In this document: piece by piece, positions 11,776 through 23,109 of the stretch
How positions within the stretch are numbered: the stretch's first letter is position 1
Layout: every line of letters starts with the position of its first letter
Source of the DNA: Cepaea nemoralis
Taxonomy: Eukaryota; Mollusca; Gastropoda; Stylommatophora; Helicidae
Reading direction: 5' to 3'
DNA length: 64,000 bases
Assembly (NCBI GenBank): GCA_014155875.1
Contig: JACEFZ010017830.1
Span: forward strand, 1 to 64,000
Notes under the pieces: generated by a model
Database searches by the model: none
What the model saw: the letters and a program-made list of their open reading frames with translations, nothing else
What the model was told of the DNA's origin: nothing
Program-made: the position numbers and the translations under genes

Positions 11776-12395
11776 ACTTAATGTTTATGACCGAGTGTTG
11801 ATAACACGTAATGTTTATGACAGAGTGTTGCTAACACTTAATGTTTATGACCGAGTGTTGCTAACATTTCATGTGTATGCCCGAGTTGCTAGCACGTAAT
11901 GTTTATGACTGAGTGTTGCTAACACTTAATGTTTATGACCGAGTGTTGCTAACACGTAATGTTTATGACAGAGTGTTGCTAACACGTAATGTTTATCACA
12001 GAGTGTAGCTAACACGTAATGTTTATGACCGAGTGTTGCTAACACGTAATGTTTTTGACAGAGTGTTGCTAACACTTAATGTTTATGACCGAGTGTTTCT
12101 AACACGTAATGTTTATGACTGAGTGTTGCTAACACTTAATGTTTATGACAGAGTGTTGCTAACACTTAATGTTTATGACCGAGTGTTGCTAACACGTAAT
12201 GTTTATGACCGAGTGTTGCTAACACGCAATGTTTATGACCGATTGTTGCTAACACTTAATGTTTATGGCTGGGTGTTGCGAACACTTAATGATTATGACC
12301 GAGTGTTGCTAACACGCAATGTTTATGACCGATTATTGCTAACACGTAATGTTTATGGCTGGGTGTTGCGAACACTTAATGTTTATGGTCGGGTT
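11776..12395. repeat. 30 bp minisatellite, about 20 units
   Basis: The unit reads 'taatgtttatgaccgagtgt' then 'tgctaacacg'. Because 30 is divisible by three, the array keeps an open frame (12123-12455) repeating a LLTLNVYDRV-like decapeptide. There is no sign that it is translated. It starts directly at the hAT MITE and runs into a SINE-D head. Confidence 0.93.
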
Positions 12396-12510
12396 CGCGA
12401 AAGAATGGAAGCCGCGCTAGCTAAGTGGCTAGACGCACGTCTGCTGACCCTGTAATTATGGGTTGGAATTTTAGTTGTGTTGATTACAAAACATTACCTA
12501 GGTTCTCAAT
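12396..12510 (+). mobile_element. SINE-D head fragment
   Basis: 'gctagctaagtggctagacg' and 'cacgtctgctgaccctgt' resemble the tRNA-like head of SINE-D (compare 28450 and 61640). The body is not recognisable after about 12510. Confidence 0.5.
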
Positions 12511-12584
12511 TCGACCCACATACATACAGACAAACATTTAATTTCCAAAGCCTCAATTTTATTCTTTGGTAATTGCAATGTTGT

Positions 12585-12890
12585 CCACGATTCACACCCA
12601 TGAAGGTTGCCACAGAAAAGATGAATTTTTTTGAACATGGAATGCAACTCCATCAACTACCAGGACTGGCCCTACATCAACAACATCAACTATCAGCACT
12701 GGTCCTACATCAAAGAAGTTCTGCCACGAGAGCAAGAGGACGCTAGAGAACTGGATTGACGACATAAACGACATTGTACAATCACACGGAATAACATTAT
12801 CCAGTTCTACCCATAGGGCCCTGGAGCGCCAATTGTTCCTCCCTTCGACGCTTGACAGCAAAAGTGGAAGATGATGAGGACGATGACTTT
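12585..12890 (+). mobile_element. Possible LINE C-terminal tail
   Basis: One plus-strand frame reads LENWIDDINDIVQSHGITL followed by a short tail and stops, then a GATGATGAGGACGATGA simple tail. Pattern and position resemble the post-RT end of RTE/I-like LINEs (W-[IL]-D-D-I). The 5' side is a local repeat (ACTGGCCCTACATCAACAAC-like, twice). Weak call. Confidence 0.35.
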
Positions 12891-13425
12891 AATTTGTTTG
12901 CTGTCCTTACGTTCATAAGACTATGTAACCTCACTTCTTATATCCAATCTACGCCTGAATTCTGTACACATTCCCTATTGTTGTAGTTATGAAGCCATGC
13001 ATATTCAAACTTTCTACTATTTTGCATTCCATTATTCTTCCTTACTTTGCCAACATCGACATCAGGAGTCGCACCCATTCTGGTTGTTCAAGGCGTGCTT
13101 GTACTTCTAATGTAATCTCCCCAACTCGCTTTCGTTGTTCATAGCTAACAGTGCATCATTAATGTCTACTTTTGTCTTCCCCGTCTGAAACCTTTGCATG
13201 CTTTCTATGTATGTGTGGTGCACTGTGCTCTGCCGTGAACGTAAACGGGGCATCATTCGTTGTATGCCTTGCTTTGTGTTGAAATCGGCAGCGTTTTCTT
13301 TATCACATCTTGCGGATTTCACAAAGTAGTGTTTCTTGGCTTAGTTTGTCCAGCGAGTCTTTCTTCAAAAGGGGTGTGTAGATAACGACGCGGTAACACG
13401 GAAACTAACTATACATATTCGCGTT
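12891..13425. other. No gene seen
   Basis: Unique AT-rich sequence. A 71-codon minus-strand frame (13107-13322) has no recognised domain. It ends at a short TATA run that precedes the next element. Confidence 0.5.
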
Positions 13426-13429
13426 ATAT

Positions 13430-13538
13430 ATATATACTAGCTGACCCTGCCCGGCTTCGCCCAGTCACTGGTGGGGAGCATCTCATTTAATTCATATAAG
13501 TAGTCATATAAGTTCTCGTTCCCGTTACCGACTGTCTA

Positions 13539-13597
<59 letters not shown>

Positions 13598-13689
13598 GAC
13601 CCGGCCCGGCATTGCCCAGCTCCTGGTGTGGAGCGTCTCATTTAATTCATATAAGTAGTCATATAAGTTCCCGTTCCCGTTACCGACTA

Positions 13690-13732
<43 letters not shown>

Positions 13733-14393
13733 GTCTGCCTGACCCTGTCCGGCTTCGCCCAGTCCCTGGTGGGGAGCATCTCATTTAATTCATATAAGTA
13801 GTCATATAAGTTCTCATTAAATTCATACAACAAAAAAAGTAACTTAAAAGAATGTCCTTCCAGACACCATCCATTATTTTTAATGAAAACGCTTGCTAAT
13901 CACCTGCATGACTACAGTAACTTCTTAAGCAAATAAAGATGAGTTACAATGTTATGCATTGTGCATTATTTTTATGAAACTTTGAAAATGCCTTACAGTT
14001 TGTATCATTATTTATTATAACTCATATGCCGGTACATAACTATGGACACATGAGTTTATAATCTTTGAAAACGATGCCACAATATGACTATAAGTTATAC
14101 AGAAAAGTTATGCCCCTTGAAATAACTTTTACGGAGTTAGGTCCCCTGAAATATATGAAATTATGAATGAAAAATGAAAAATGAAATAATACTGAGTAAG
14201 CAGGCGATTTCACACTAAAAAACTATGACAGTTGACAGCTCTGGACTGAAAGGAAGGCGTGTAGAAAATTTCATCTCAATCGGATGGGCCGTTCGCGAGC
14301 GCAAAAGGACATACATAGATACAGACAGACAGACAGACAGACATACGATCCTTATTTATATATAAGATATATATATATATATATATATATATA

Positions 14394-14440
<47 letters not shown>

Positions 14441-14445
14441 TATAT
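13430..14445 (+). mobile_element. Microsatellite-associated interspersed element with triplicated 5' part
   Basis: It starts 'tatatatactagctgaccct', then 'gcccggcttcgcccagtc', 'gtggggagcatctc' and 'ttaattcatataagtagtca'. This block occurs three times (about 13437, 13600, 13740), separated by (CTGT)n. The 3' part reads 'tttcatctcaatcggatggg', 'ccgttcgcgagcgcaaaag', (ACAG)n and 'ccttatttatatataag', then long (TA)n. A 'TAGCTGACCC...GGATGGGCCGTTC...ACAGACAG...TATATAAG' layout is typical of microsatellite-associated non-autonomous elements in invertebrates (general knowledge; class not determined here). Confidence 0.65.
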
Positions 14446-14462
14446 ACATGTGGTGTGTGTGG

Positions 14463-14493
<31 letters not shown>

Positions 14494-14810
14494 TGTGTGT
14501 TTGGTAATCCCACTCCCGTTAATATACAGGTTATCCCCCATATGTGCTAGTTAAGTTAGTTAAGGGCCCTTTACGCATCGAATGCACATTGGGCATGTGG
14601 TGCTAAGGTCAATATTTGTAAAGGTCAATCGGCATTCGACGTGTGTTGTGGTCAGAATCGCGGCAGCTGCCTTTACTTTCCCAAGACATTTCCTGGTTCA
14701 CAGTTTTGAGGCAGCGTCGACCCGGGGCCCAGGTCAGTTGTTAAAATCCGCGCCGATGCAGATTCGAATCCACGACAACAGTGCTGGCAGGTGAGCGTCA
14801 CCCCGCAATG
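14446..14810. other. (TG)n, then a possible tRNA-like SINE (minus)
   Basis: (TG)n occupies 14450-14502. At about 14700-14808, the minus strand reads 'gcggggtgacgctcacctgc' and GATTCGAATCT, plausible box A and B of a tRNA-derived SINE head ending at the ACAG array. The body is not matched to the other families here. Confidence 0.35.
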
Positions 14811-14811
14811 C

Positions 14812-14897
<86 letters not shown>

Positions 14898-15036
14898 GAA
14901 AAGCAGACAAACAGACAGTCAGATAGACAGAGAGAAGCAGACAGGTAGAAAGATAGACAGACAGATAGAGGGAATCAGACAGACAGACATACAAACGGTT
15001 AGACAAATAGACATGCAGTGAGACATACATACAGAT

Positions 15037-15067
<31 letters not shown>

Positions 15068-15490
15068 TAGACAGGCAGTTAGACAGAATATCAGACATAT
15101 AGAGAGACAGACAGTCAGCATATAGAGAGACAGACAGACAGTCAGACAGATAGACAGGCAGTTAGACAGAATATCAGACATATAGAGAGACAGACAGACA
15201 GTCAGACAGATAGACAAGCAGACAGATAGTCAGGCAGTTAGACACACAGACAGACAGTCAGACAGATAGAGAGACAGACAGTCAGACAGATAGAGAGACA
15301 AACAGACAGATATAGAGATAGACAGACAGTCAGACAGTCAGTCAGGCAGGTAGACGGAAAGACAGATAGAAAGACAGACAGACAGTCAGGCAGGCAGGTA
15401 GACAGAAAGACATATAGACAGACAGTCATATAGACAGGCAGATAGACAGACATATAGACAGACAGACATACAGACAGGTAGATAGGCAAA
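14811..15490. repeat. (ACAG)n/(ATAG)n array with ~100 bp higher-order blocks
   Basis: Begins with pure ACAG and ATAG runs, then an imperfect ACAG-rich field with AGTC, GGC and TAT variants. Blocks such as 'gcagttagacagaatatcag' recur (about 15074 and 15163), so the field also expanded by longer duplications. Confidence 0.92.
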
Positions 15491-16070
15491 CATATTTACT
15501 GACATATAGATAGACAAGCAGATATACACACAAGCAAACAAACAGGCAGACATAACAATGCAGAATCAATTATCAACTTGCAACATCATGAAAAGTACAG
15601 AACTACCGCATTCAGAAACCGCAACCAGGTTTCTGGTGAAATATAGAAACTCAAACCTCACTAATGTACTGATATGCCCCACTTTCCCACTATTTTTCCG
15701 AAGTGTAAAAACATGTCGGCTGATATCAATGAAGAGGCAACCCAGACACCAACCGGCCAGCTGGAAAAAACCCAGCTTTCCAGCAGTATAAAAACAAGGC
15801 AGTATTCCAGCAGTTTGGAGGAAATACAGCAGTTAGCAAGTGGAGTGGAGATGTTAGCCAGTTGCCAGCAGTCGTAAGTCTGTAACCATTCCCTGGAAAC
15901 AGACCCTTCTCAAAATGTTCCAAATATTTAGACCTCTGGGGGAGCTTCCGTTGCCTCGGCAAGATGATCCCGGATGATAATCCTAATTACACAGAAGTGG
16001 TGTGGGTAGGTTGTTGCTTGTGTTGGGCTCGTTCTGTTCTAGCCATATGTTGCATTCGTCTACTCACGCA
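15491..16070. other. No gene seen
   Basis: Unique sequence with local CCAGCAG-type short repeats around 15760-15870. Open frames of 60-78 codons overlap on both strands without a recognisable domain. Confidence 0.5.
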
Positions 16071-16084
16071 TAGATATTTGGATG

Positions 16085-16133
<49 letters not shown>

Positions 16134-16491
16134 ATGGATGGATGGATGGATGGATGGATGGATGGATAGATAGGAAGATAGATAGATAGATGGATGGATG
16201 GATGGATGGATGAATGGATAGATAGATAGAGAGATAGATGGATGGATGGGTGGGTGGGTGGATGGATGGATGGATTGATGGGTGGGTGGGTGGATGGATC
16301 GATGGATGGATGGGATGGGTGGGTGGGTTGATGGATGGATGGATGGGTGGGTGGGTGAATGGATGGATGGATGAATGGATGGATAGATGGATGGATGTAT
16401 GGATGGATGGATGGGTGGGTGGATGGATGGATGGATAGATAGATAGATAGATAGATATATGGATGAATGGATGGATGGATGGATGGATAGT

Positions 16492-16564
<73 letters not shown>

Positions 16565-16565
16565 T
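16071..16565. repeat. (GATA)n/(GATG)n/(GGTG)n compound microsatellite
   Basis: Nearly 500 bases of four-base repeats shifting between GATA, GATG and GGTG, with pure GATA runs at both ends. Confidence 0.97.
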
Positions 16566-16609
16566 AAAGAAATCACCATACATTGACTAGACATTGGACA
16601 TTAATTGAA

Positions 16610-16737
<128 letters not shown>

Positions 16738-17127
16738 GGAATTAATTATACATAGAGGGAAGTCGTGGTTAGATAAGACCTGAAAAGGTGAAAAGACGCA
16801 ACAGAGCTAAAACTGAAAGCACAGAGAAACGATACATGAGCACAAAAAGTAAGTCTGCCCTGTTGATAGCTTCCAGATCAGGAGAGGACAAGTGCCTTCA
16901 AACAGAAATAGGGAACCGTTCTGTGTCAAGGACATGTGTGAAACCACGCCGCGGCGTTAGAATCCAGATGTTTTAATTCTGTTGTGTCAGCCGAGTGAGT
17001 CTATATGTATAACTAAGTCAGCGAATGACTTGATTCAGAATTTTCTTTGGCAAGGAGAGTCGGTAGAAGGGCAGACAATTATTTGATCGTTAGATAAATT
17101 GTGTTCAGTACCGTAGGACTAATGGTT

Positions 17128-17137
<10 letters not shown>
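16738..17137. other. No gene seen
   Basis: Unique sequence between the TAG run and the CT run. No exon or repeat family recognised. Confidence 0.5.
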
Positions 17138-17195
<58 letters not shown>

Positions 17196-18640
17196 TGTCT
17201 CTGTGAATGGGATATGTCTGTGTGGGTGGGAGTGTGTGAGTGTGGATGGGGTAAATGTGAGTGGGTGGAGGATGTATGTGTGGGTGGTGAGGATGTTTGT
17301 AGGTGGGGATGTGTGGGTGGGTGGGGAGATGTGTGTGTGGGTGAGAGATGTGTGGGCGGGGATGTGTATGGGGAATGCATGTGGGGGATGTGTGTGTGTG
17401 GGGGGGGGAATGTGTTTATGGGTGGAGTTTTGTGTGGGAGGGGAGATGTGTGAGAGGTGGGGGAGGTGTGGGATGTGCAGGTGGATGAAGGATGTATGTG
17501 AGGATGGGGGATGTGTGTTTGGCTGGGTGGTTGGGGTGTGTGTGGGTGGGAGGGTAGATGAGAGATGCATGTGTTGATGGGCGGGTGGGTGATGTGTGGG
17601 TGTGAGTGGTTGATGGATGAGTACGTGAGTGAGTGGATGTGTGTGAGAGATGAGTGTATGGGTGGGGGATGTGTGTGTTTGTGGGAAGATGTGTGTGAGC
17701 GGCGGATGTGTGTGGTGGGGTATATGTGGGTGGTGGGGTGTGTGTGGGTGGGAGGTGTGTGTTTTTGGGTGTTTATGGGTGGGGGATATGTGTGGGCAGG
17801 TGGGGAGATGTGTTTGTGGGTGGGGATGTGTGTATAGGTGGGGGATGTGTAGTTGAGAGGTGGCGGATATTGGGTGGGTGAGTGGGTGTAGGTTGGCTGA
17901 TGTGTGTGTGGGTGGGTGGGGAAAATTGTGAGGGTGCGGGATGTGTGTGTGGATAGGTGCGGGATGTGTGGGTTGGCGGGGGTATGTGTGTGTGGTTTTG
18001 TGATGTGTGTTTTGCTGGGTGGTTGCGGGTGTGTGGGTGGGTGGTGGAGAATATGTGGGTGGGTGTGTGCGTGTCGGTTATGGGATGGGTGGGGGATGTG
18101 TGTGTGGGTGGGAAATGTGTGTGGGTGGGGGATCAGTGGGTGGGTGGCGGCATGTATGTTTGCCTGGGTCTGTGTGAGTGCGTGGAGTATGTGTGGGTAG
18201 GTGGGGGAGGGGTGGTGGGTGGAGGATGTGTGAGTGGCTGCGGGATGTGAGGGTGGATGGGGATGTGTCTCACAACATTGCTATATGCATTGTTTATGTT
18301 TACAACTTTCATCTCACAATGCTTCCCCCCCACCCCCCACCCCCACCCCATGTGAATGTATCATGCGTAATATGCATTGTTTATGCTTACAAAATCCATT
18401 TGACAATTTTTTTTGGGGTCCCCTATGTAAATGTTACAGCTGAAAGATGCTGATGTTGACAGCGATGTCCTGTAAAGGATATGCAGAACATTTTCTATGT
18501 AAATGTAACATGCACATTATATGAATGAAAGATGAGTGATTGGAAGGGCCGAATGTAAGACGGGCCTGCCTTCCCAATTTGTTACCCTTTTAAAATAAAG
18601 TTCGTTCGTTCGTTCGTTCGTTCGTTCGTTTGTTCGTTCT
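17138..18640 (+). mobile_element. LINE 3' region with internal G-rich minisatellite
   Basis: (CT)n at 17138-17191 is followed by about 1.1 kb of imperfect GATGTGTGTGGGTGGG-type repeat, then 'catctcacaatgc', 'cctatgtaaatgt', 'gagtgattggaagggccgaa', 'tgtaagacgggcctgc', 'cccaatttgttaccc' and 'aaaataaagttcgttcg', ending in (TTCG)n. The same order appears reversed at 63.12-63.66 kb, so the G-rich block belongs to the element. In this copy a partial duplication (18280-18400) and a SINE-B tail (about 18438-18487) interrupt the end. Confidence 0.75.
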
Positions 18641-18699
18641 CTCCGGTCTGTCTATTGTTTAAGACCGTACACATGTCTTCTTAGTAAAGTCTATGCAGT

Positions 18700-19185
18700 G
18701 TTGCGTCAGTTATCGTATTTGTCAACAGCTCTCTGTCTCGTGTGCTGCCAATCATTTGATATTGATGTTCCTCCACGCCATGATGTCAAACTGTCTGTCT
18801 TCTCTTTCAGACAACCCCTGCCTTTCTTCCACTGCAACTTTTCCGCAGTCACGACACACTTCAGATTTTCCCTTCTCATGACGTGTCTAAAGAATGTAGC
18901 CTGCCCGCTTCTGATGCGAGTAATCAGTTCTCTATGTTAGTTAACTTCTTGAAAGATATCTTCATTAAGCTTTCTATCCATGCACGATATTCTCTTCATT
19001 CTTCTATAAAACCAAGCCCAACAGCTCTCACATGTATCTTCATTATTGTGATAATTGTCCATGATTCACCTCCGTCCATCAGGATGTACTCAATATAGCT
19101 CTTAACAATTCTTTTTCTCACATCGACTGTCAAAGATATATTGAAGAGAGTGGTTTTTCTTTGGGCAATTTAATACAACTTCTTT
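18700..19185 (-). mobile_element. LINE C-terminal region, degenerate
   Basis: The minus strand, in broken frames, reads VRKRIVKSYIEYILMDG then ESWTI, matching the 'RKRhhxxYhxxhhhYGxExWT' segment after the RT domain. Further on comes FDIMAWRNINIK and a short end. Stops and frameshifts show it is dead. The 3' end is near 18700; the 5' end is lost near 19185. Confidence 0.6.
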
Positions 19186-19197
19186 ACAAAGAGATTA

Positions 19198-19360
19198 AAG
19201 GCAAGAGGGTTGACTTCCTTGCACCGGACTTATCACATGAAGCTCAGTCTCTCTCCGCGGAGCAGCAAACCACTGCTGAAAGAGCACGAACTCCTTAGAT
19301 CCGGCGATGACCCCCCATGGGCATTCGAGAACCGAATGACGAAGTCCCAAAACATCTATA
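19198..19360 (-). mobile_element. SINE-E fragment (head missing)
   Basis: 'ttgacttccttgcaccggac', 'cacatgaagctcagtctctc' and 'acgaactccttagatc' match the 3' half of SINE-E (compare 5290 and 62795). It stops near 'accgaatgacgaagtccc', before the tRNA-like head. Confidence 0.7.
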
Positions 19361-19554
19361 AAAGGTTACGCGTGGGCACTTGTAATTAACAAGCAGGATG
19401 TACGCATAACCTTCATGATGTGAGCGACGAGACATTTCTATTGCAGCAAATATTAAGAAAAATCCAGTCGTGGCTTAACTGACTGATTTACTGATTAATT
19501 AGATTCAAAGCCATCTTTCTGCACTTTTAATTAATGCTCACATCCGTTTCATAG

Positions 19555-19700
19555 CTAGTAAATCAACAAAAAACAGAAAGTGGAATTCATCAACTTCACT
19601 TACAAAGCTGACTAAATCCACCTTTCGTTTTTGTTGATTTATCATTGATGCCTACAACTTTATTGAAGTCATTGATGCCTACAACTTTATTGAAGTTCAG
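19555..19700. repeat. Foldback (inverted repeat) plus 25 bp direct repeat
   Basis: 'taaatcaacaaaaaacagaa' with 'agtggaattcatcaac' (about 19558-19594) pairs with 'gactaaatccacctttcg' and 'tttttgttgattta' (about 19610-19641) across a ~16 bp loop. Just after it, 'cattgatgcctacaacttta' + 'ttgaagt' occurs twice in tandem. No flanking duplication was identified. Confidence 0.65.
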
Positions 19701-19859
19701 ATTGTGCCAATTTCCAATGTTTAGTTTACAAGGAAAATCACTCTAGGAGAAACAGTTCACACACACGAAAACAGAAAATCGAAGCTTTTGACTAGTTATT
19801 TAGAAGAATTCGTAGAATACCGTGGAATAAAAGGAAGAACAATACATATATTTTTTAAG

Positions 19860-20140
19860 ATCTGAACATCGAAGAAAACTGGCTTAAAAACAGCAGCATA
19901 TCTCGGGAACTGAAATACTTTAGCCATTAAGACAAAAAGTGGAACATATTGTGACAACCGGAAAGATTTGTGGAATTGGGGATAGAGGAAAACAGCGTGA
20001 GAACATTTTTGACAGTCTTGTGTCATGGCACGGAAGGGAGTCAACACACGAACTGATCCATGCCGTCGGAGATCGCAATTTGTGGAGAGGCATGATCGCT
20101 CACATCAGACGGGAAGGGACTGGATGATGGGTCCGTATCC
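19860..20140 (+). mobile_element. Chimera: integrase-tail-like fragment joined to LINE tail
   Basis: 19880-19915 ('gaagaaaactggcttaaaaa', 'catatctcgggaactgaaat') matches the fragment at 30375-30420. From about 19938 the plus strand encodes a LINE end: HIVTTGKICG, HGRESTHELIHAVGDRNLWR and an HxRREGT-like close. That is the family with the R-[DE]-x(2)-ELIH-x(2)-GDR signature seen at 31.0 and 32.9 kb. Confidence 0.6.
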
Positions 20141-20374
20141 CATGAGTCTATAAAAATATGAGACTAGCATCATACACTCAATACACTTCAAGATTTGAAC
20201 ACGCGTCCTTTACTTTACCTACGACAGGCAATGCTGTTATGCTGACACCTCAGCCATCCCCCTCTTCTACTTCTATTCAAAACAATAAATTTGTTTCAAA
20301 GCAAAAAACAACCTATAAATATCTCCTGTTCCGGTATCTTCCTATTATAGTATTTACCAGGCCCCACCCCAGGC

Positions 20375-20605
20375 AGAGCGATAACCAGCGATATTCTACG
20401 AGAGCGACAAGCGCAGAAACATAAATATTAAGCGAGATCTCGTCAGATAAACATATACTGCCTTTATAACGATGTCGGCGGTATCTGTTCGCGGAAATGA
20501 ACGCGCGGATAAGAAATTTAATTTATTTCTGCGTTTGCGTTCGAAACTTTTCCGGTTGGAAATTTATCAGGGTAGAAAGTTGAAAACGCAGTCGATAAAA
20601 ATCCT
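20375..20605. promoter_or_regulatory. Candidate GATA-factor site cluster (intronic)
   Basis: Seven GATA/TATC tetramers lie in about 220 bases: GATAAC 20380, GATATT 20390, AGATAA 20445, GTATCTG 20481, GGATAAG 20507, TTATCAG 20564 and CGATAAA 20593. Chance expectation is about two. The surrounding 20140-20700 sequence matches none of the repeat families seen here. An enhancer of the host T-box gene is inference only; an unrecognised repeat is the alternative. Confidence 0.3.
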
Positions 20606-20799
20606 TGTTTGATGTTGGCAGTCTAAGCTGAATGTAAAAACTTAGAATTTTTTATTACGGAATTACGTAGCGTAAGCTATTGCGTATATGCGCAAGCGTG
20701 TATAATGCGCATGCTTGATTTAGCCCAGAATTTTCTGGTTACTTTCGACATAAAAAAAAATGATGTATGTTTTTACTTGTGTATGATAGTAATAATACG

Positions 20800-20980
20800 A
20801 GCACGACGTTTAGTGGGATCCTCCTCTTATAGTCTATGTCGTGTGGCGTTGGTGACCATGTCTGTCCACAGCTTTCTTTCTTGTGTACTGCCAGTCATTT
20901 CTAATACTGATGTTTCTCCATGATTTGATATCAAATGTTTCACCTTGACAATCCTCCCCACAAACTTTCACATTGTCACA
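20800..20980 (-). mobile_element. LINE tail fragment
   Basis: The minus strand reads FDIKSWRNISIRNDWQYTRK followed by KAVDRHGHQRHTT. It is the same tail as FDIMAWRNINIK at 18.75 kb. Only the last ~50 codons are present. Confidence 0.55.
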
Positions 20981-20984
20981 ACGT

Positions 20985-21640
20985 AATTTTTCTTCTTCTT
21001 CTTCTTCTTCTTCTTCTTCTTCTTCTTCTTCTTCTTCTTCTTCTTCTTCTTCTTCTTCTTCTTCTTCTTCTTCTTCTTCTTCTTCTTCTTCTTCTTCTTT
21101 CGTTCGCCTGAAATATGTTTATAACTGCAATGTTGTCTCTTGTATGAATCTAACAGTCTTTTTTAGTTCACTCAGCGGTCCATAGAGTTTATCTTCCACT
21201 GTTGTCTCTCTAGGCCAGAAGGTTCGCCTGGATATGTTGTAGTTTGGGCAATCCTGGAGTATGTGCTCTGCTGTCTGCGACGCCAAACCACATGTGCACA
21301 TGGCTGATTCACCAATCTTGAATTTTGTATACATGTGGTTGCGTAATCTATTGTGTCCTGTTCTGAGGCGCAGAAGAATGACCTGTTCTGGTCTGTCCAT
21401 AACGTGGTAGTCGTCTTGAGTAAGGTTTGGTGGCCTTCTGACTGATTTGATCATTCTTTTCTTTTGGTGGTATGTAATGGGCACATCAGGTTGTTCTCCT
21501 TTTGCTCCTTCCTTAGCCAATCGATCAGCTCTGTCGTTTCCGAGGACTCCACAGTGGGATGGTATCCACTGTATAGTCATCTTACGCTGACTGCTAAGTT
21601 CAGAAAGTAGTGTCCTTAGAACTGGCAAAGTAATTCAATT
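20985..21640 (-). mobile_element. LINE with RNase H domain, 5'-truncated, (GAA)n tail
   Basis: Minus-strand open frame of 169 codons (21628-21119). An RNase H C-terminal half (WIPSHCGVLGNDRADRLAKE) is followed by a Cys/His segment (CTCGLASQTAEHILQDCP). A terminal RNase H after RT is known for I, R1, LOA and related LINEs, where it helps remove template RNA. The frame is intact, so insertion may be recent. The 3' end runs into about 110 bases of GAA repeats (20988-21100), likely grown from its tail. RT and endonuclease are absent. Confidence 0.82.
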
Positions 21641-21708
21641 CTCATTTTAAGTTAATTTTGTGGGTAAAAATGATCATCAACTGTGGGTATTTTATTTAGT
21701 TTTTGTTG

Positions 21709-21997
21709 GATTTCGCTCGCTTTGAATTCAAGCCTAGTCCACACACGTGCCACTGCTTCTAGTGCACTGGACTGATTTTCGCACGTGGATTAGCTTTCCC
21801 TATTGCCAGTGTCTCTCGCTATCAGGCGAACCCACCCTGACTTCAGAGGTACTTGTAATTTACGTCCCCAAGTCAAGAATGAGAAGTCAACATTTTAGTC
21901 CAACTGACCGGTGTAGGGGTTGAACCCGCTACCTCGGCATCAGTACATCAGATGTTTAAGAACGCGAGCTCTTATCCATTCAGCCATGCTGGCCTCC
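21709..21997 (-). mobile_element. SINE-A, full copy with 13 bp target-site duplication
   Basis: A complete reversed copy runs from 'ttcgctcgctttgaattcaa' to the head 'cattcagccatgctggcc'. TGTGGGTATTTTA flanks it at 21682-21694 and 22001-22013, confirming retrotransposition. Confidence 0.92.
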
Positions 21998-21999
21998 AG

Positions 22000-22214
22000 T
22001 TGTGGGTATTTTACAAGAGATTTAACGGTACATGCACCTTGTAACAGTCACATTACTTATCAAAAGGAACATCTTAAGCCCATTTAGTCCTAATTAAATG
22101 AATAAAGTTTAAAACGTTTCGGTGGATTATCAATAACCTTCATCAGGTAATGAAGACAAAACTAAAATAAATAATTTTAACATGTAGATCTACATAGAGG
22201 CATTAAAACAAACA

Positions 22215-22280
<66 letters not shown>

Positions 22281-22486
22281 ACTTGCACACATACGCTCTC
22301 ACACACGCACACATACACACACACGCACACATACGCTCACACACACACGCACACATACGCTCACACACACACATACGCTCACACACACACGCACACATAC
22401 GCCCACACACACATATACATACATACACACACTCACATATTAACCAGAATAGACGTTTGCACTCTAATACATAGACACACAAATGA

Positions 22487-22517
<31 letters not shown>

Positions 22518-22615
22518 CTTCTTCTTCTTCTTCTTCTTCTTCTTCTTCTTCTTCTTCTTCTTCTTCTTCTTCTTCTTCCTCCTCCTCCTCCTACTCCTCC
22601 TCTTCTTCTTCTTCT
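22000..22615. repeat. Possible element end, then (AC)n and (TTC)n
   Basis: 22085-22145 ('aaacgtttcggtggattatc' and 'aataaccttcatcaggtaat') resembles the conserved terminus of many retroelements, but I cannot class it. (AC)n and CACA-rich variants run 22213-22440. (TTC)n with a short (CCT)n end runs 22487-22612. Confidence 0.75.
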
Positions 22616-23105
22616 TTATCTCAACCTCCATCAATACAGTAAAAAGGATATATTTTTTAAACGCAAAGAGTCACTAAAAACACTTTAAAGAAAGAAAGAA
22701 AAATGGATAGATAAAGTATAAGACAGGGGGAGGGGGAAAAACCTCAAGTGTGTATTTTGCCAGACTTTTACAAATAGGGGTGCCAAACGTGTTTACGCAG
22801 TCGACAGCATGAAGGGCGCTGCCAGGGAATTAATCTCTGGACTACATGTAAACAACCTGCTCCCAGACAGAGTGGATCGCCTGATATTTATGTCATTGGC
22901 TGCTCGCCCTAACAGCCTCACCAGGAATTCCATTCTGTTAAGATTAATTATATCTATCATCTGGAACGAGTTCTGCAAATCCTGCTGATGTGGCGACCAT
23001 GAAGCAAATTTAAGTAATTGTTTTTTCTTCTAAATCAAATATGACTTAGTTTGTACGAGTGTGATTCAAATGTGTGTATGTGTGTATTAATATATTCTGA
23101 AAAAA
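22616..23105. other. Unassigned; possible transposase remnant
   Basis: A plus-strand frame near 22840-22985 reads LLPDRVDRLIFMSLAARPNS. The LxPxxVdxLIFh pattern resembles the C-terminal end of hAT transposases, but too little is present to claim it. The rest is AT-rich with GAAA and TTTT runs. Confidence 0.25.
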
Positions 23106-23109
23106 TAAA

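Noticed and set aside
12123..12455. 110-codon frame with decapeptide repeats
   Set aside because: Produced by a 30 bp minisatellite whose unit is a multiple of three; no start context, splice sites or flanking coding sequence.
17079..18250. Long Gly/Val/Trp/Cys or His/Pro/Thr-rich frames
   Set aside because: Low-complexity translation of the GTGGG minisatellite on either strand.
22840..22985. hAT transposase C-terminus
   Set aside because: Only a short LIF-type motif; no second block, no inverted ends. Left as unassigned.
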